Position numbers and translations under genes: made by a program | The notes under the pieces: generated by a model | The model's database searches: none | The model's input: only the letters and a program-made list of their open reading frames with translations | Told to the model about the DNA's origin: nothing | From: Xenoacremonium recifei | Lineage: Eukaryota; Ascomycota; Sordariomycetes; Hypocreales; Nectriaceae | Assembly (NCBI GenBank): GCA_012184525.1 | Contig: WOFQ01000033.1 | Coordinates: forward strand, 248,001 to 312,000 | Reading direction: 5' to 3' | Length of the DNA: 64,000 bases | Shown here: positions 1 to 11,334 of the stretch, one piece after another | Numbering within the stretch: the first letter of the stretch is position 1 | How the letters are laid out: every line of letters starts with the position of its first letter

Positions 1-1104
1 CGAGGATTGTGATATCCAGACCAGAGTATCCAAAGAACCCTTGTGCTCCATCTTTCCTTTCGGTAGGCGGTTTGACCTGTTTAATACAGAGGTTTCCTTC
101 ATGAAGATCGCGGTGCTATTAGTCTCTTGTTAGCCACAGTCTTTGCTTGTCTGTAGGGGCGGGATACAAACCTCGAACATGGCAAGATCCTCCGCCCGAG
201 CCAAAGCAATCGCCTCCAGGAAGAAAATATCCCATAGCTGGCTCTCGCTGTTCAGCTCCCAGTCCTCCAACGCAGTGCCAGCATCGCCCAGCTCCACCAC
301 GAGGAACCGCGTCCCATCCAGGTATCGACTTGGTGACGGGTAGAACTGAGCCCGATCGGGATCCTGTCTCTTCATGCGCTTCTGGAACGCCTGGTGTGTC
401 TCCAGCAGTTGCCTTGTTGCTTTGCCCTGGACAATGTACCGCTCTTTGTACACCACAAACCCGGGGATGTCCGCCAACCATTCGGAAATCTGTAATTCGC
501 CTTTAACATCGTCCTCGGAGTGAGGTTCCTCATCAACCAGGCCGCATCGTATTTGCGTCTTGGTCTGCGGCTTAATTGGTGAGGGCAACCGTATCACCTT
601 GATGATGCTAGTCCCGCGGTCGTTGGTAACTCGGTAAACTTCGGCGTATGACGCTTCAGCAATCTTTATAATGCGGTCACCCGGAGGACAGACATCATCC
701 CATGTGAGAATCCGCAATGATGTCTCTGAGCTGAGTTCCTCTGGTGATGGTTCCTGGCTGGATTCTGATTGTGGTTGTGACCCGATTTTCAGGTCCTCGA
801 CATGCGGCAAGGCTTCATCGATAGGCGCTTCTGACGTGGCAATCTCCTCTGTACCAGCAACTTGTTCCAAATCCTCCAGCGAGAGCGGTGTCTTCGCTTT
901 TCTTCTGGGAGATCTCCTGATCTCGGAATTCTCCTGGATTTGAATGGTCGAGATTTTCTTGGTGAGATATGTCAGGTCATCGTCGAGGGTCACCGGCTGG
1001 GGTGGATTGCGAATTGGGCTCTGAGGCAGCTCGGCAAACAAGCGTTCGGCTTTTGTACGTTTCGAACGCTTTCCATATTGACGGGCAGCAGCTGTTCGCG
1101 CCAT
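1..1104 (-). CDS. Haspin-like serine/threonine kinase (3' part beyond the window)
   Basis: Haspin phosphorylates histone H3 on Thr3 in mitosis, which recruits the chromosomal passenger complex to centromeres. Exon 1 (1104-172) encodes 311 residues. A 56-bp intron (171-116) starts with GTTTGT, has a GCTAAC branch site and ends TAATAG. Exon 2 (115-1) continues in frame with the catalytic-loop signature HRDLHEGN and ends in LDITIL, just before the expected metal-binding segment, so the C-lobe is off the left edge. The first 130 residues look disordered and contain basic clusters. The kinase lobe starts near residue 145: the nucleotide loop is IAEASYAEVYRV, the likely VAIK-type lysine is K169, and a helix-C glutamate follows in VKGELQISEWL. 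HRDLHxGN instead of HRDLKxxN is diagnostic of haspins. The start at 1104 gives MARTAAARQYGKR, which resembles the H3 tail. Family confidence is high; the loop without glycines needs an alignment with other fungal haspins. Confidence 0.9.
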
Positions 1105-2166
1105 CTTTGGGTCGATTTCATGTTAATTTTGGGGTTTCGGTTCATGATGTGCATGAGAGTCGCTTCTTGAGCCGCAATTGTGTATGGTCGTTGGCGGGGC
1201 AACAGACCCCAGTACCATGACGATGGAATCAATGACTGTGGCTCCTGTACTTAAGGTTAGGAACACTTCTAGAATCCTATTCTCTTCGCGGTTTATGGTA
1301 ATCGAAAGACATGTGTATTATGAAACTGTGCGTTTATGCGTTATTGCAGATGATGACTGGAGTGACTCTTCTCATGGAATCATGACTACCTGGGGACATG
1401 CAAGTCTACCGACTCTGGCCACGAGTACCAACCAGATACTGTTACAAATAGTACTGAATTAGAACTAAAAAAAAAAAAAACTTCCCTATGCCTTCGAATA
1501 TAGAATGGTCCTGTGCCAGGTCGCTTTTTTATGTACGCATCGCACGACAAAGGCTCCTAAGCTACCGACCTGGATTTGTATAGGGTAGCACAGGCGATGA
1601 GGCCATGACGGAGCATAGCAGATGAAGAACCGCCCCTGAGTGCTCATAAGATTTGACATATTCATGATGCATGATTTATCTGCCAACTATGTTCGCATGT
1701 CTCCTTTCGAGCTCATGAATGCATCTGGGCTTCCAATTGACTCCCATGAGCGCAAACTGCGATGAATGTAAATACAGGCTACCTGAATATTTGTCCTCTT
1801 TTCGGGATACACCCATGTGTCCCTCTGAGGAAAGAATAGAAGCGACCTCACCTTTCGGTCAATGCCAATCAGAAGGACCGACCATATGAGACACCCCATG
1901 TGCGAATTTCATACATATATCGATCGATCTCATAAAATCTTCACCAATCTGCTCTTTCCCAATCCAGGCGCATGCAGCTGCCCCAGATTGTCGGGCTTTC
2001 GCCCCACCTGGCCGCATTCAGCAGGAGCTCCTCAATCGCCTCCAATTTTCCCGTCCACGTTCTATTAGCTTCTCCTCTCTCCTGTCCTGTCACCACCGAG
2101 AGCCTCCAGCATCGTGGCCACAATCCCGCTCGACAGCAGCCTCATCTCCGGTCCCTGTCCTCAACC
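1105..2166. promoter_or_regulatory. Divergent intergenic region, haspin / CCDC47-like
   Basis: About 1.06 kb separates the start codons of two divergent genes, so it must hold both promoters and 5' leaders. It is more AT-rich than the coding flanks and contains an A14 run near 1467-1480. The reading frames inside are short and have no recognisable domain. I see no RNA gene. Confidence 0.5.
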
Positions 2167-3601
2167 ATGGCCGAATTTCTCAAGAACGCCTTCGGCGGCG
2201 GAAAGGCCGAGGCGCCTTCTGCGAAGCCCGATTCGGGTGAGTCGTGAATCCCCTCTTCTGCTGCTTGCGACAGCGAGTCAGTTCATGCGCCCCCCGGCAC
2301 AGGAGAGGCAGATCACCATCGATATCAACCCTCTGAGCTCATCGCTGACCTATGCGCCATCTCCCATAGACTTCGCCGATTTCGCCGATGCTCCCAGCCC
2401 GGTCCCTCAGCCGGCCGCACCTGTTGACGCGGGTGCGACGCTCGATCAGGACGCTGCTGCTGTCACGGCCCAGCCCTTCACCAAATGGTACAACATCCAC
2501 GAGCGGCACTCGCTGTCCGAGTTCAAGGCCGAGGGGATTATCCTTGCCATCTCAGCTGTCATTATTCTTCTCCACGTCATTGGCGCCAGCATCAACCGCT
2601 CCCGCGCCAAGAAATGGATGAAGGCGCATGCGCCTGTCCTCAAGCGCGAGTTCGCCCTCGTTGGTTTCGGCGGCGTGCCCAACATGGACAGCGACGTCAA
2701 GCCCGAGACGCTCATCAAGGAGAAGTCCCTGTTCGAGTTTGCTACCTACGCTACGGGCCGACAGAACACGGCTTTCATGGACGTCAAGCTCACCCTGACC
2801 AAGAAGTTCAACCCCATTATCAACCTGTTTGAGACTGCCGTTGGTTTCTTCGTCGAGTCCATGCCTGCCCCCAAGGATGTCATGGAAGCTTACCTGTACC
2901 CCTTCGACGGACGAGAGAACCTCACCGTGCCCGACCTCCCTGGCGCTCACGAGACTCGCTCCAAGGATGGCAAGAGCGTTTTCGACGGCTTCGTTTGGGC
3001 TATCGTCAACAAGGATATCATGCAGCAGGCCCGCGACGAGCGATATGACTTGTCTTTGACCTTCACCAAGGATAACTCGAAGCTCCCTAACTGGCTAACT
3101 GTCATGAGCGAGAGTGCTGAAATTACCGAGTCTCTCCTCACCCAGGACCTCGTCGACGCTGTCAAGACTGCCGGTGATTTGTTCGACTACCTCATCATCT
3201 CGGACCAGCCCGTCGACAAGCCCAGGACCCTCGATGAGACGGTCCCCCGCAAGCGTCTCTTCGTCAAGTACCGCTTGCCCTCGAGCGGCAACTACGACAA
3301 CCTCCTGCCGCTCTTCTCGTACTTCCTCCGCCTCCCCGATATCCTCGTCAAGGGCGCTCATTTCCGTCCCGAGGTGCTGCGTAAGGTGCGCAACACCCGC
3401 GACGCCATGATCGCCGAGATCAACAAGGCCTCCGCCGAGGAGAAGAACGAGGAGCGCCTTCTCGAGAAGGAGAAGGCGCGCAAAGCCAAGCGCGATGCCG
3501 ACCTCAAGTCCCTCGATGCCAAGGCCCAGAAGAAGTACCTCGAGAAGGAGCGCGAGAAGGAGCTGCGCAAGTCACAGCGCAAGTCGACCATGCGCGGTTA
3601 G
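2167..3601 (+). CDS. CCDC47/calumin-family ER membrane protein (DUF1682)
   Basis: This is the fungal member of the CCDC47 family. In animals CCDC47 is part of the PAT complex at the ER translocon, which chaperones transmembrane segments and is linked to ER calcium handling. Exon 1 (2167-2236) starts MAEFLKNAFGGG. A 133-bp intron (2237-2369, GTGAGT...CATAG, branch GCTGACC) joins to DFADFADAPSP, and exon 2 runs to 3601, giving 433 aa. The N-terminus is acidic and proline-rich. A single hydrophobic segment lies near residues 79-97 (IILAISAVIILLHVIGASI), followed by SRAKKW. A conserved cytosolic domain follows, and the last 60 residues are a highly charged Lys/Arg/Glu helix ending KSQRKSTMRG, as in CCDC47. 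A longer open frame from 2114 runs through the intron and lacks this N-terminus, so I rejected it. Convergent with the zinc-cluster gene downstream. Confidence 0.88.
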
Positions 3602-4597
3602 ACGATTTTCCATGAAAGGTGGCTTACCGGGTTGTGTTGATATGAGGAGCAGTTGCGAGGCGGGTCGGAACGGCTGGCTTGGCTATGACATGTCGTGGAC
3701 AAAGTTGTATAGGGACGAGGCGTTGATCTAGGTGGCTGCTCATCTAAGTGTAAAAAACACATTGGAAAGGGGGTCGTTTGTGTCCACATTCAAATTAATC
3801 CAAAAATCCGTGTATGATTGAGCGTGTATGCAATAATACATAGATTACATGAGAAGTTGCATGCTATCATAAAAATCATGATCGATCATGATCTGTCTTC
3901 TTGAACATAGCAAAAAGTGTGCATCGATCCTAAAGAGTGTCCCGGTGCTATATGTACAATACAACACGCCTTGCCTCCAGGTAGGTATCCTATCCTACAT
4001 CCCATCCTATCCCATGAAAGGGATTTGAAAAACACAAAACCTCCGACAGTAGCACTCCAAAAACTCAACTAGATCAGACTATTGCCGCCCTTGATATATG
4101 TAAAACCCTTAGCAAAAAACCGCCTCCGCAGACGCTGCCGCCCTCCTTTTTTTGTGTGTTGCTTTGTTGCCCAAATGTAGTGTATCAAGGTCTTCCGCTC
4201 TCATCCTCCTTTTTTTTGGTGGTGTGAAATCCGACTCTCATGATGCAGCAACTAGTCGCGTGCTATAGTCTCATTAACCCATGATTCCCGACGCCATGAC
4301 AACGAAGCCCATGCCCACGTCGCCCGAAGGCTCGGAGGAGTCCAACCCCAGAAGCCGCATGTGATGTGATCTGGCGACGAATCGCCGTCACTGGTTGGTA
4401 AGCTTCCGGTTTCGGAGCTGCAAACGAAGCGAGGATGGGTCGATGGCGAGACCTGTTATCGTCCTTTTTCCACGACCTGTTCTACCTCCAGCTTGCTTTG
4501 CTTACGACCTGCTCTCTTTTGATGTGCTGACCCAACTTATCTCCACGCCGCCCTTCTCCATTAGACTGAGAAGAGAAGGCTCCCGGGATGCATTGAC
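3602..4597. other. Convergent 3' intergenic region
   Basis: About 1 kb lies between two convergent 3' ends. It is AT-rich, with poly-T runs near 4148 and 4209, as expected of 3' UTRs and termination regions. I see no gene or RNA here. Confidence 0.5.
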
Positions 4598-7530
4598 TCA
4601 AGGCCCCATCCACATGCCGTTCTGGTTCGTTCCAGGTATGCTCTCTGGGCTTGGTCCAAATCCATAACCAAATAGTGAAGAGAATTCGTCCATAACCTGA
4701 GGCACCGTGGGAAAGTTTGCATCCATCCCGACAAATGGGCTGACGGCATGCATTGTGGGAATATTTGATCGTTGTCCGTTGGTGCTGCCGTTGACCCCGT
4801 TGCTATTTGCGCGCCAAAACATAGATGGATGAGGGGGCAAAGGCATCGAGGATTCTGAAGACTCGTCCGCTTGCATGCTGGGCGGGGGAACGTCGTTTTT
4901 CCAGAGGAGCTCCCACTTCTTGAACCGTGAATAGTCCGTTTCCCGTCCCGAGGGATCCGCCGTTGCATCGAGCCTTGAGATGGCGCGCTCAAACACTTCG
5001 ATGAGGGAATACTCGGACCGTGCAGACTCACCACCTGCTGACATCTCCTTGATCATCGCCATGCCAGTCCGAAGTGCATCTCGTAGGCGATCCGTCTTCT
5101 TTTGCAGGCACTGCGTGATTATGACAAGCAGGGCAGCACGACAAGAGCTGAATTCGGTGTAGGATCCACGCGCAAGACCTATCGTATTCTGGATGACCTG
5201 GCAAGTGTCAATAACCGTAAGAGCCGCCTCGACGCAGTCGGTCACCAGAATGGATCGCGGATTCGACTTGTGTGGCGTGGTAGGTCGCTGGTTGTTCGAG
5301 TCGGCGGGGGAGCTAGAGGTGCTTGCGTTGCCCTTGAGGGCTTCTCTGGGGAAGATGAAAGGTCGGCCGGCGTACAAGCGAACCAGACAATACTCCAGCT
5401 TCAAATGCATGTCGGCCCGTGATATTGGTGCCTGAAGATTCATCTCCTTGCGAAAGGCTGTCTCGGGCAACGATTCCCACCATTTTCGAAGATCTTCTTT
5501 GAGTTCAAGGACACGCCCAAGACCTTCAGCAACTTCGTGCCTCGCGGACGACTTCAGGCAGGATCTGCGTATGTCAAATTAGCATGCCAAAACTCGAGTC
5601 GCTAACAGACAGAATGGGTCAAAGTTGCGTACATCTCGTGAGCTATCCGAGAAAGGTATTGATTAAGCTGCAATGTTGCTAACATATGTGGGATGTTCGT
5701 CGGACTGATTGGCGGCATGATGTCTGGACGATCAATGGGCATTTCGGCATCGACATCTTTAGGCGAGATCGACATGGGCCGTCCGTGGTAGATACCAACA
5801 CGCCTTTGAACAAGGTTAATATCCCAACGACATAGAATTGCCATAGCGTATGCTACTCACTTTTCAGTTGTGTATGCCGTCCACCAGACCCGATTCCTCG
5901 TCTCACGGATAAAGGGGTCCAACCCCTCAGCGGGAAATTTGCGATGCATACCGTTCTGGATGGCTAATTTCACCGCGAGGTTGAGGTAGATATAGGACAA
6001 GCCAGAAGCGTCCAACGGTAACGTGTAAATGCCAATCAACAGAATGGCCTGCACACTCTCCAAAGAAGACACTGTGATGACGTCGGGTACGAGCTTGCAG
6101 GCTTGCTGGTAGAACATGACACCAATGGCATCTTCAGAGAACGGGCTGCTCTCGGTCAATGCCTTGGTAGGATCATTGGCACCTAGTCTCGAGTCGAGAT
6201 AGGCGTATTGGGTGCCAATGGCGAGGATAATCCAGATCATGCAGATGGTACCAACTTCTCGGCGGGACATGGCGGCGGGGTTCTGATAGATGGTGTCGAT
6301 CTGCTCAAAGAGCCATCCGCGGTCCACGTAGAAGTAATTGGTCTCCGCGTGCTTGTAGAAGGCCTGGACTAGGAACTCGGCAACGTAACGGGGAGGCAGA
6401 GCGGCCAGGGAAGACATGGTGCTTGAAGCTGACTGAAGCTCCTCGGGTCGATAGTATTCCTTGAATGTGAGAGTTCCAGGAGTGTCCTGTCTCCCACCCT
6501 CTGGTACACATTGCTCTATCCACTGTTTTATTCGCATGGAGAAGTTCCAGTGAGAGAATTCGCCAGAGTAGTCTGAAAGATGATTAGTCACGGGCCGGTC
6601 GATACATGGATGGGGGGTTACTCACGGATTGTGTTGTTGTCCAGTGGCTGAACAGTATAGTTCTCATCATCGGGTCCCAGGAAGTCAGAGCCGGGAGAGT
6701 CGACAACGGGGGCAGGACGATGATGACGAGTAGCACCATCCGGTGCTGCCTTGTCAACAGACTCTGCTAGGTGTCGAAGAGACTCGGTGTCCATGGGGAT
6801 GTTGCCCGCATAGTGATGGATGATTTTTTCCATGTAAGCAATGCGCTGGCTGAGCTCGGCATTAGTAGCACCGCGGTTCCTACAGTATCAATGAGCTAGA
6901 GACCTTTAACCACTGCCAGCCAGTTATGGAGGCAATGCGAAGGGGCCGGATCAGTTATTACCTTGAAGAACCATCGGTACCGCCATCAGCATCCCTGGCC
7001 GAAGGGCCTAGGAACTCACATTGGCGATGAAGGCGAGTGCATCTTCGGCAGGGAACGCCGCCGTCGCATTTTTCCTTTTGGCGACGACATCCGTCACAGC
7101 TGAAGAGGGAACGAGAGTCAGCAACAGAGTCAAAAGGGCTTGAGTAGTGTCCAGAGAGTGAAATGGAATTGGGAGATGAGTCAATGACAGCGGCGATTGA
7201 CGGGAAGGAGATGAGAGGGTCGGGTCTGTCAGTCGAGCATTCCCTGAAGAAAAAGATGACATCGGGATGATTGAGGGCAAGGAAGGTTTGAATCTCATTT
7301 GATCTCATGCTCATGTTCATGAAGAGCCGAACCTGGGATCAGTGCCTCCCTCTCATAGCCGCCGAAGGCTCATGTAGTTGAGGTTGTGCAAAGTGTTTGG
7401 ACGGAAAAATTGATAGTCATGATGGGGGTGACTCGTTTGATACTTACGCTCTCAGTGCCCTCTTGCGCTCTCTCTCAGCCTCGCGACGCTGCCTGTGCTT
7501 CTGCAGGCTCTGTTGTTGTTGGTTATCCAT
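4598..7530 (-). CDS. Zn(II)2Cys6 fungal-specific transcription factor
   Basis: A zinc-cluster regulator, presumably nuclear and DNA-binding; target genes are unknown. I rebuilt six exons: 7530-7448, 7099-6962, 6879-6626, 6572-5861, 5803-5633 and 5564-4598, totalling 2325 nt and 774 aa. Exon 1 starts MDNQQQQ and encodes a basic helix (KHRQRREAERERKRALRA). It splices (GTAAGTA at 7447) onto TTCAG at 7101-7100, so the zinc cluster reads RACDGCRRQKEKCDGG. The six cysteines at residues 29, 32, 39, 45, 48 and 55 have the canonical spacing C-x2-C-x6-C-x5-C-x2-C-x6-C. A short coiled segment follows (AELSQRIAYMEKIIHHY). The fungal-specific TF domain spans roughly residues 180-480, including NRVWWTAYTTEKRVGIYHGRP. 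The tail is Ser/Pro/Asn-rich and may activate transcription. The 348-bp first intron is long for this genome and contains an in-frame alternative start at 7320. I cannot name an orthologue. Confidence 0.9.
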
Positions 7531-10500
7531 GAGACCGAACGACCCTGCCGTGGGGCCGGATTGCGGCGGGCTCGACTGTCTGCTGAGCACCTGTGCGCTC
7601 CTCGTCAGCTCGGGGCTTCGGCTGCGGGCAGCGGCTGGATTCCTGGGACCTTCGAGCGGCGGGGGAGCGAGCCCGGAGATCCCAGCAGAACAGACGACTT
7701 CGGGGGACGGAGGGCCTCGGCGGCTGGGCAGGGCAAGGGAAGAGCCTGGGAATTATGTGTGTGAAGGGATCACGGCGACGCGGGTTTCACGTACGTCGTC
7801 AGATTAGGAAGAGAAAAGCTCCATCCGGGGGCCGGGTGGTTTGGTGAGTGGGCGAGCTTTTGGGAGCGCTTCGCGGGTAGTGCCAGACGCTGCTTAGTAG
7901 TACGATGACGGACACTCTCGGTCTGGAGGGCGCGCTCGGAGGATCTGCCAATGGCCGGGCCTGGTTCTGCTGGAGCCTCTGGCCGGGGCCTGGACGCTGA
8001 TGAATTGAGAGCAGACGCGAGATAAGACGCGGGGATCGCGGCTAGCGCTGGGATTAGTGCAGCGTTGTCGACGGTCTGGTCTGGGCGGGCGGATTCGACG
8101 AAGAAGAAGATGTCGCAAGTTGATCGTCTCGGCCCGTCGTGTTGATCCGTATCCGCTCTCGACTGTTCCTTCCTCGAAGTCTAGCTCCTGCAGCATGGAA
8201 GGCGAGCGCGGCAGGAACAAGAATGGCAATGGCAGCAACGACCGACTCAGCCAGCTTCTAAATGGCATGGAGGGACGGAAAGCAGGATGGAGGGACGACG
8301 ACTTCCAGGGTACCTTTTGCACACGTGCCGGGTACTCTGGGCTGGATATGGGGGCCCCTGTCGGCCCAGGTACATCGGTACATGCACGTTGGACACGGCC
8401 AGGTCCTTCTCCTCCACTCTCTTCCCTGGTCGAGCCCCAGGCCAGCCAGCCAGGCTCCGTCTTCCATCATCAATCATCAATCAGCATCAGCAATGGAACA
8501 CGCAGCTTTCCCGCGCTAGGACCCAAGCTCTTTCGTGATTTCCCATGGATGGCCGCCTACGATGCATTCGGCTAAGACATCAGTCGGGTCGCTTTCTTAC
8601 GGCGGCTGCTCAGCCTGCCTGGACGGCAAAAGGTCTCAGCCTCCCGGCGATCATCCCCTTGTCCGCGTGTCAGGTGACCCGGGATATTTTTCGCACCCAT
8701 CATGGCACTTGGGGTTCTCTCATCCGCCAGGAACGTGGAATCTCGAGATACGATATACTCCGTGTGTTTGTCTGCCCTGCTGGGCTCGCGCGATGACATC
8801 CCACATGGAACGGTTCGGTTGGCCTGTTCTGGACTCGGATCGAAATCGACTCTCGTCGCCCGCGTATCTCTGCCCCTCCTGTGCAGGGCGCACGGTGCTT
8901 GGCCAGGAGTCTTGGTTGGATCTCCGCGTCCAATTGCGCCGTGAGGCGTTTCTCTGCAGCTGCTTGTTGCTTTTTGCAGCTTGGGGGTTGTCGTGACTAA
9001 CGGATGCGACGGACGGCCGCCTCGCAGCACCGCACGCTTTCAATCTCCCAGTGGATGCGACGTTCTGGCCGAACAGGGGGGCATCCATGTGGCTCGCTGC
9101 GATGGCCATCCCTCCAGCTCCAGCTCTGGCTCCCAAATCCATCTCTTCCGGCCTCGTTGGGTGAAGTTCTGCATCTCACGTAGCGGATCTTCGTACCCTG
9201 TTGGCCTCGTGTCGTGAGGGGAGTCGATTTCGGTTGTGAATCCCGCGAGACTTCTGCATCCAGTTTTACCCGCTGGATTCTGGGACACTGTGAGTTGAGG
9301 TACTCTAAGAAGACGCTACTCATTGCGCTAATAAGTGAGCCCATGTTTTGAATAGTGTTTCAAAGCATTGCTTCCAGGCTACCAACCTCGAGTGTCTTCG
9401 AGTCTCGCTTCGGTCTGTTGAGCATCAAGGCACCAGCTAACTCAATGCTGGCAAGTCTGGCTCTGCCAAGCGGTGTGCCAATGTCGATCTTGGCAGTCAT
9501 CACCTCAGCGTCATCTTGCCAGCAATTCCAACGTTGACAAGACCCTAAGACAAGAGGTACTTTGGCACCGTACCAAAAAAGCCCATCTACGGTGCAACTC
9601 GCACCCGCCACTATCAAGGTGTACCTGAAGCTTCCTGTCACTCTCCCGCCTCAACCATGCCAGCATCTCGCTAGGACCCTGTTTAATTGGGGGGCCATGG
9701 CGGGGACGGGTCACTAAGACCCTTGTCACCATGCCCTCCTGACCACCCAACCTAGGCAAGCCAACAGGCGAAGCACTCGATCGTCCTCGACTTCACCGTA
9801 CCCTGGCGAGTCGTTGCGGGGGAAGGCGAAGAACAGAGAAAGAAGAAATCGTCAGCACCCTGGCACGATTCCAGGCGCTCCAGCGCGCCACGCTGCTGCG
9901 GCTACCACGCAACGCATCTCGACATCGCACGCTTGGCCACCCCCCCTTATCTGCTTTCCCGCTTGCGGGCTGACCCTCCCCGATCCAGCCTCGTTGCAGC
10001 AGCAGGCCCGCGGCACTGCGAGGTTGCATTGTTGGCTGGCTGCTGCGGTTCGACACGGCTCTAGGCAGGCAGGGTCGAGACGTCGTTGGAACCCGTACCC
10101 CAAGCCATTTGTGAGACAGAATCCTGTGGGAGATGCGCTGGCAGCCTCTGCTTGGTCCCCTGTGGACAAATAGACCACACCAACAGCATCACGGTGCTCC
10201 CCAAGACGACCATTCCACAACTTGCCTGCTGCTCAAGCAGTCCCGCCGCCCTCTCCACCAGGACGCCTCCTCCCGTCTGTCACGGCCGTCATCATGCTCA
10301 GAAACGACCTCTTCCCTGTACGTCCCGCGCTTCCATACCAAAGGTAGCCTGTGAGATCGAGCGTTCGATCCTCCTGACGCCGCAGTGCCCCCTCCTCATC
10401 CTCATCCTGCAGCAAAGCTCAGATTCGCGGGGACCCGCTCCAATGACACTGCGCCGCTGATAACGTTGCTTTTTTGCTTTGCTTTTTGCTGATACTGCTG

Positions 10501-11334
10501 TCGTCCTTTCTTTTCCTTGGCTGCAACCACCGGTATCGCATGCGGGGGAGGGAAATTACCAGGCGACGGAGGCTCAGTCCTCGAGCTGACCTGTCAGTTC
10601 GAGCACATTATATCGCAGCAGACTACTGAATCGTACAGCAGCTCGTCATGCGTATGAGACACTAGGGTCGTCGTGTTGTGAGGCACCGCGGGAGTTACAT
10701 GCGCTGCCCGCGCTATCCGGAACTGCCACACGCTGACCGGGAGGGCACCATCGGCACGGCAGTTTCGAGGAAGCCGAACCAACGCCGGGGAGCTCGCCGA
10801 TGCCCGATGGTGCATCAAGCTTTTTTTTTGTTGAGGGATTGGCGAGCATTGTTGGCGTGCGAGACTGCATGCATGGATGGTCGAGAATGATCGTGGATGC
10901 CTCAATTGCATGTCGTGATGTTGGTCCTAGCCGTAGACATCGTTGCGATGAGAGTGCCGTACTTGCCCATGCTTACCTACTCAATTCCCGTAGGTTGCGT
11001 TCCAAGTTTGTGACTACACTCTTCGGAATGAATTGAACGTAGACAAGACATCAATCACTTCAAGAATTCATTAAAAGTATAGCATAGTCTGTGAATTGAT
11101 TTCATCAGAGGCACTTTTAGTATATACATTTAAGTGTCTAATTCCCTCCTCTGATACGCCCAGCGCAGAACTATCTCGTCTTTCATGACTCCAGTCCCTT
11201 CCCGCGAGGTATTACCAATTCCCTTCCTTCATCGCCTTGAATTCCCTTTCAAATTTTGCAGTTCCTCATAAGTTATAAATGCAACGCTAGATGACATGAT
11301 AGTTTATATAGAAATCGGTCTTGTGAGATTCCGT
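7531..11334. promoter_or_regulatory. Long gene-free upstream region of the zinc-cluster regulator
   Basis: About 3.8 kb separates the start of the zinc-cluster gene from the 3' end of the aminotransferase gene; both are on the minus strand, so most of it is probably promoter and 5' leader of the regulator. Many short overlapping frames exist, all under about 175 aa, compositionally biased and without domains. I treat them as non-coding. No tRNA cloverleaf or transposon ORF is visible. B-box-like strings near 10047 and 10350 lack a paired T-stem. Confidence 0.45.

Noticed and set aside
7100..7320. MNMSMRSNEI... as the primary N-terminus of the zinc-cluster regulator
   Set aside because: The upstream exon starting at 7530 splices with consensus sites and gives the expected basic RAC leader to the zinc cluster, with a total that is a whole number of codons. 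Kept only as a possible alternative form.
9360..9641. 93-aa minus-strand frame with a fairly normal amino-acid mix
   Set aside because: No start context, domain or splice continuation was found; too short to support alone.
10340..10365. B-box-like GTTCGATCC, and a similar GTTCGACAC near 10047
   Set aside because: Both match the GWTCRANNC consensus, but the flanking bases cannot form a 5-bp T-stem.
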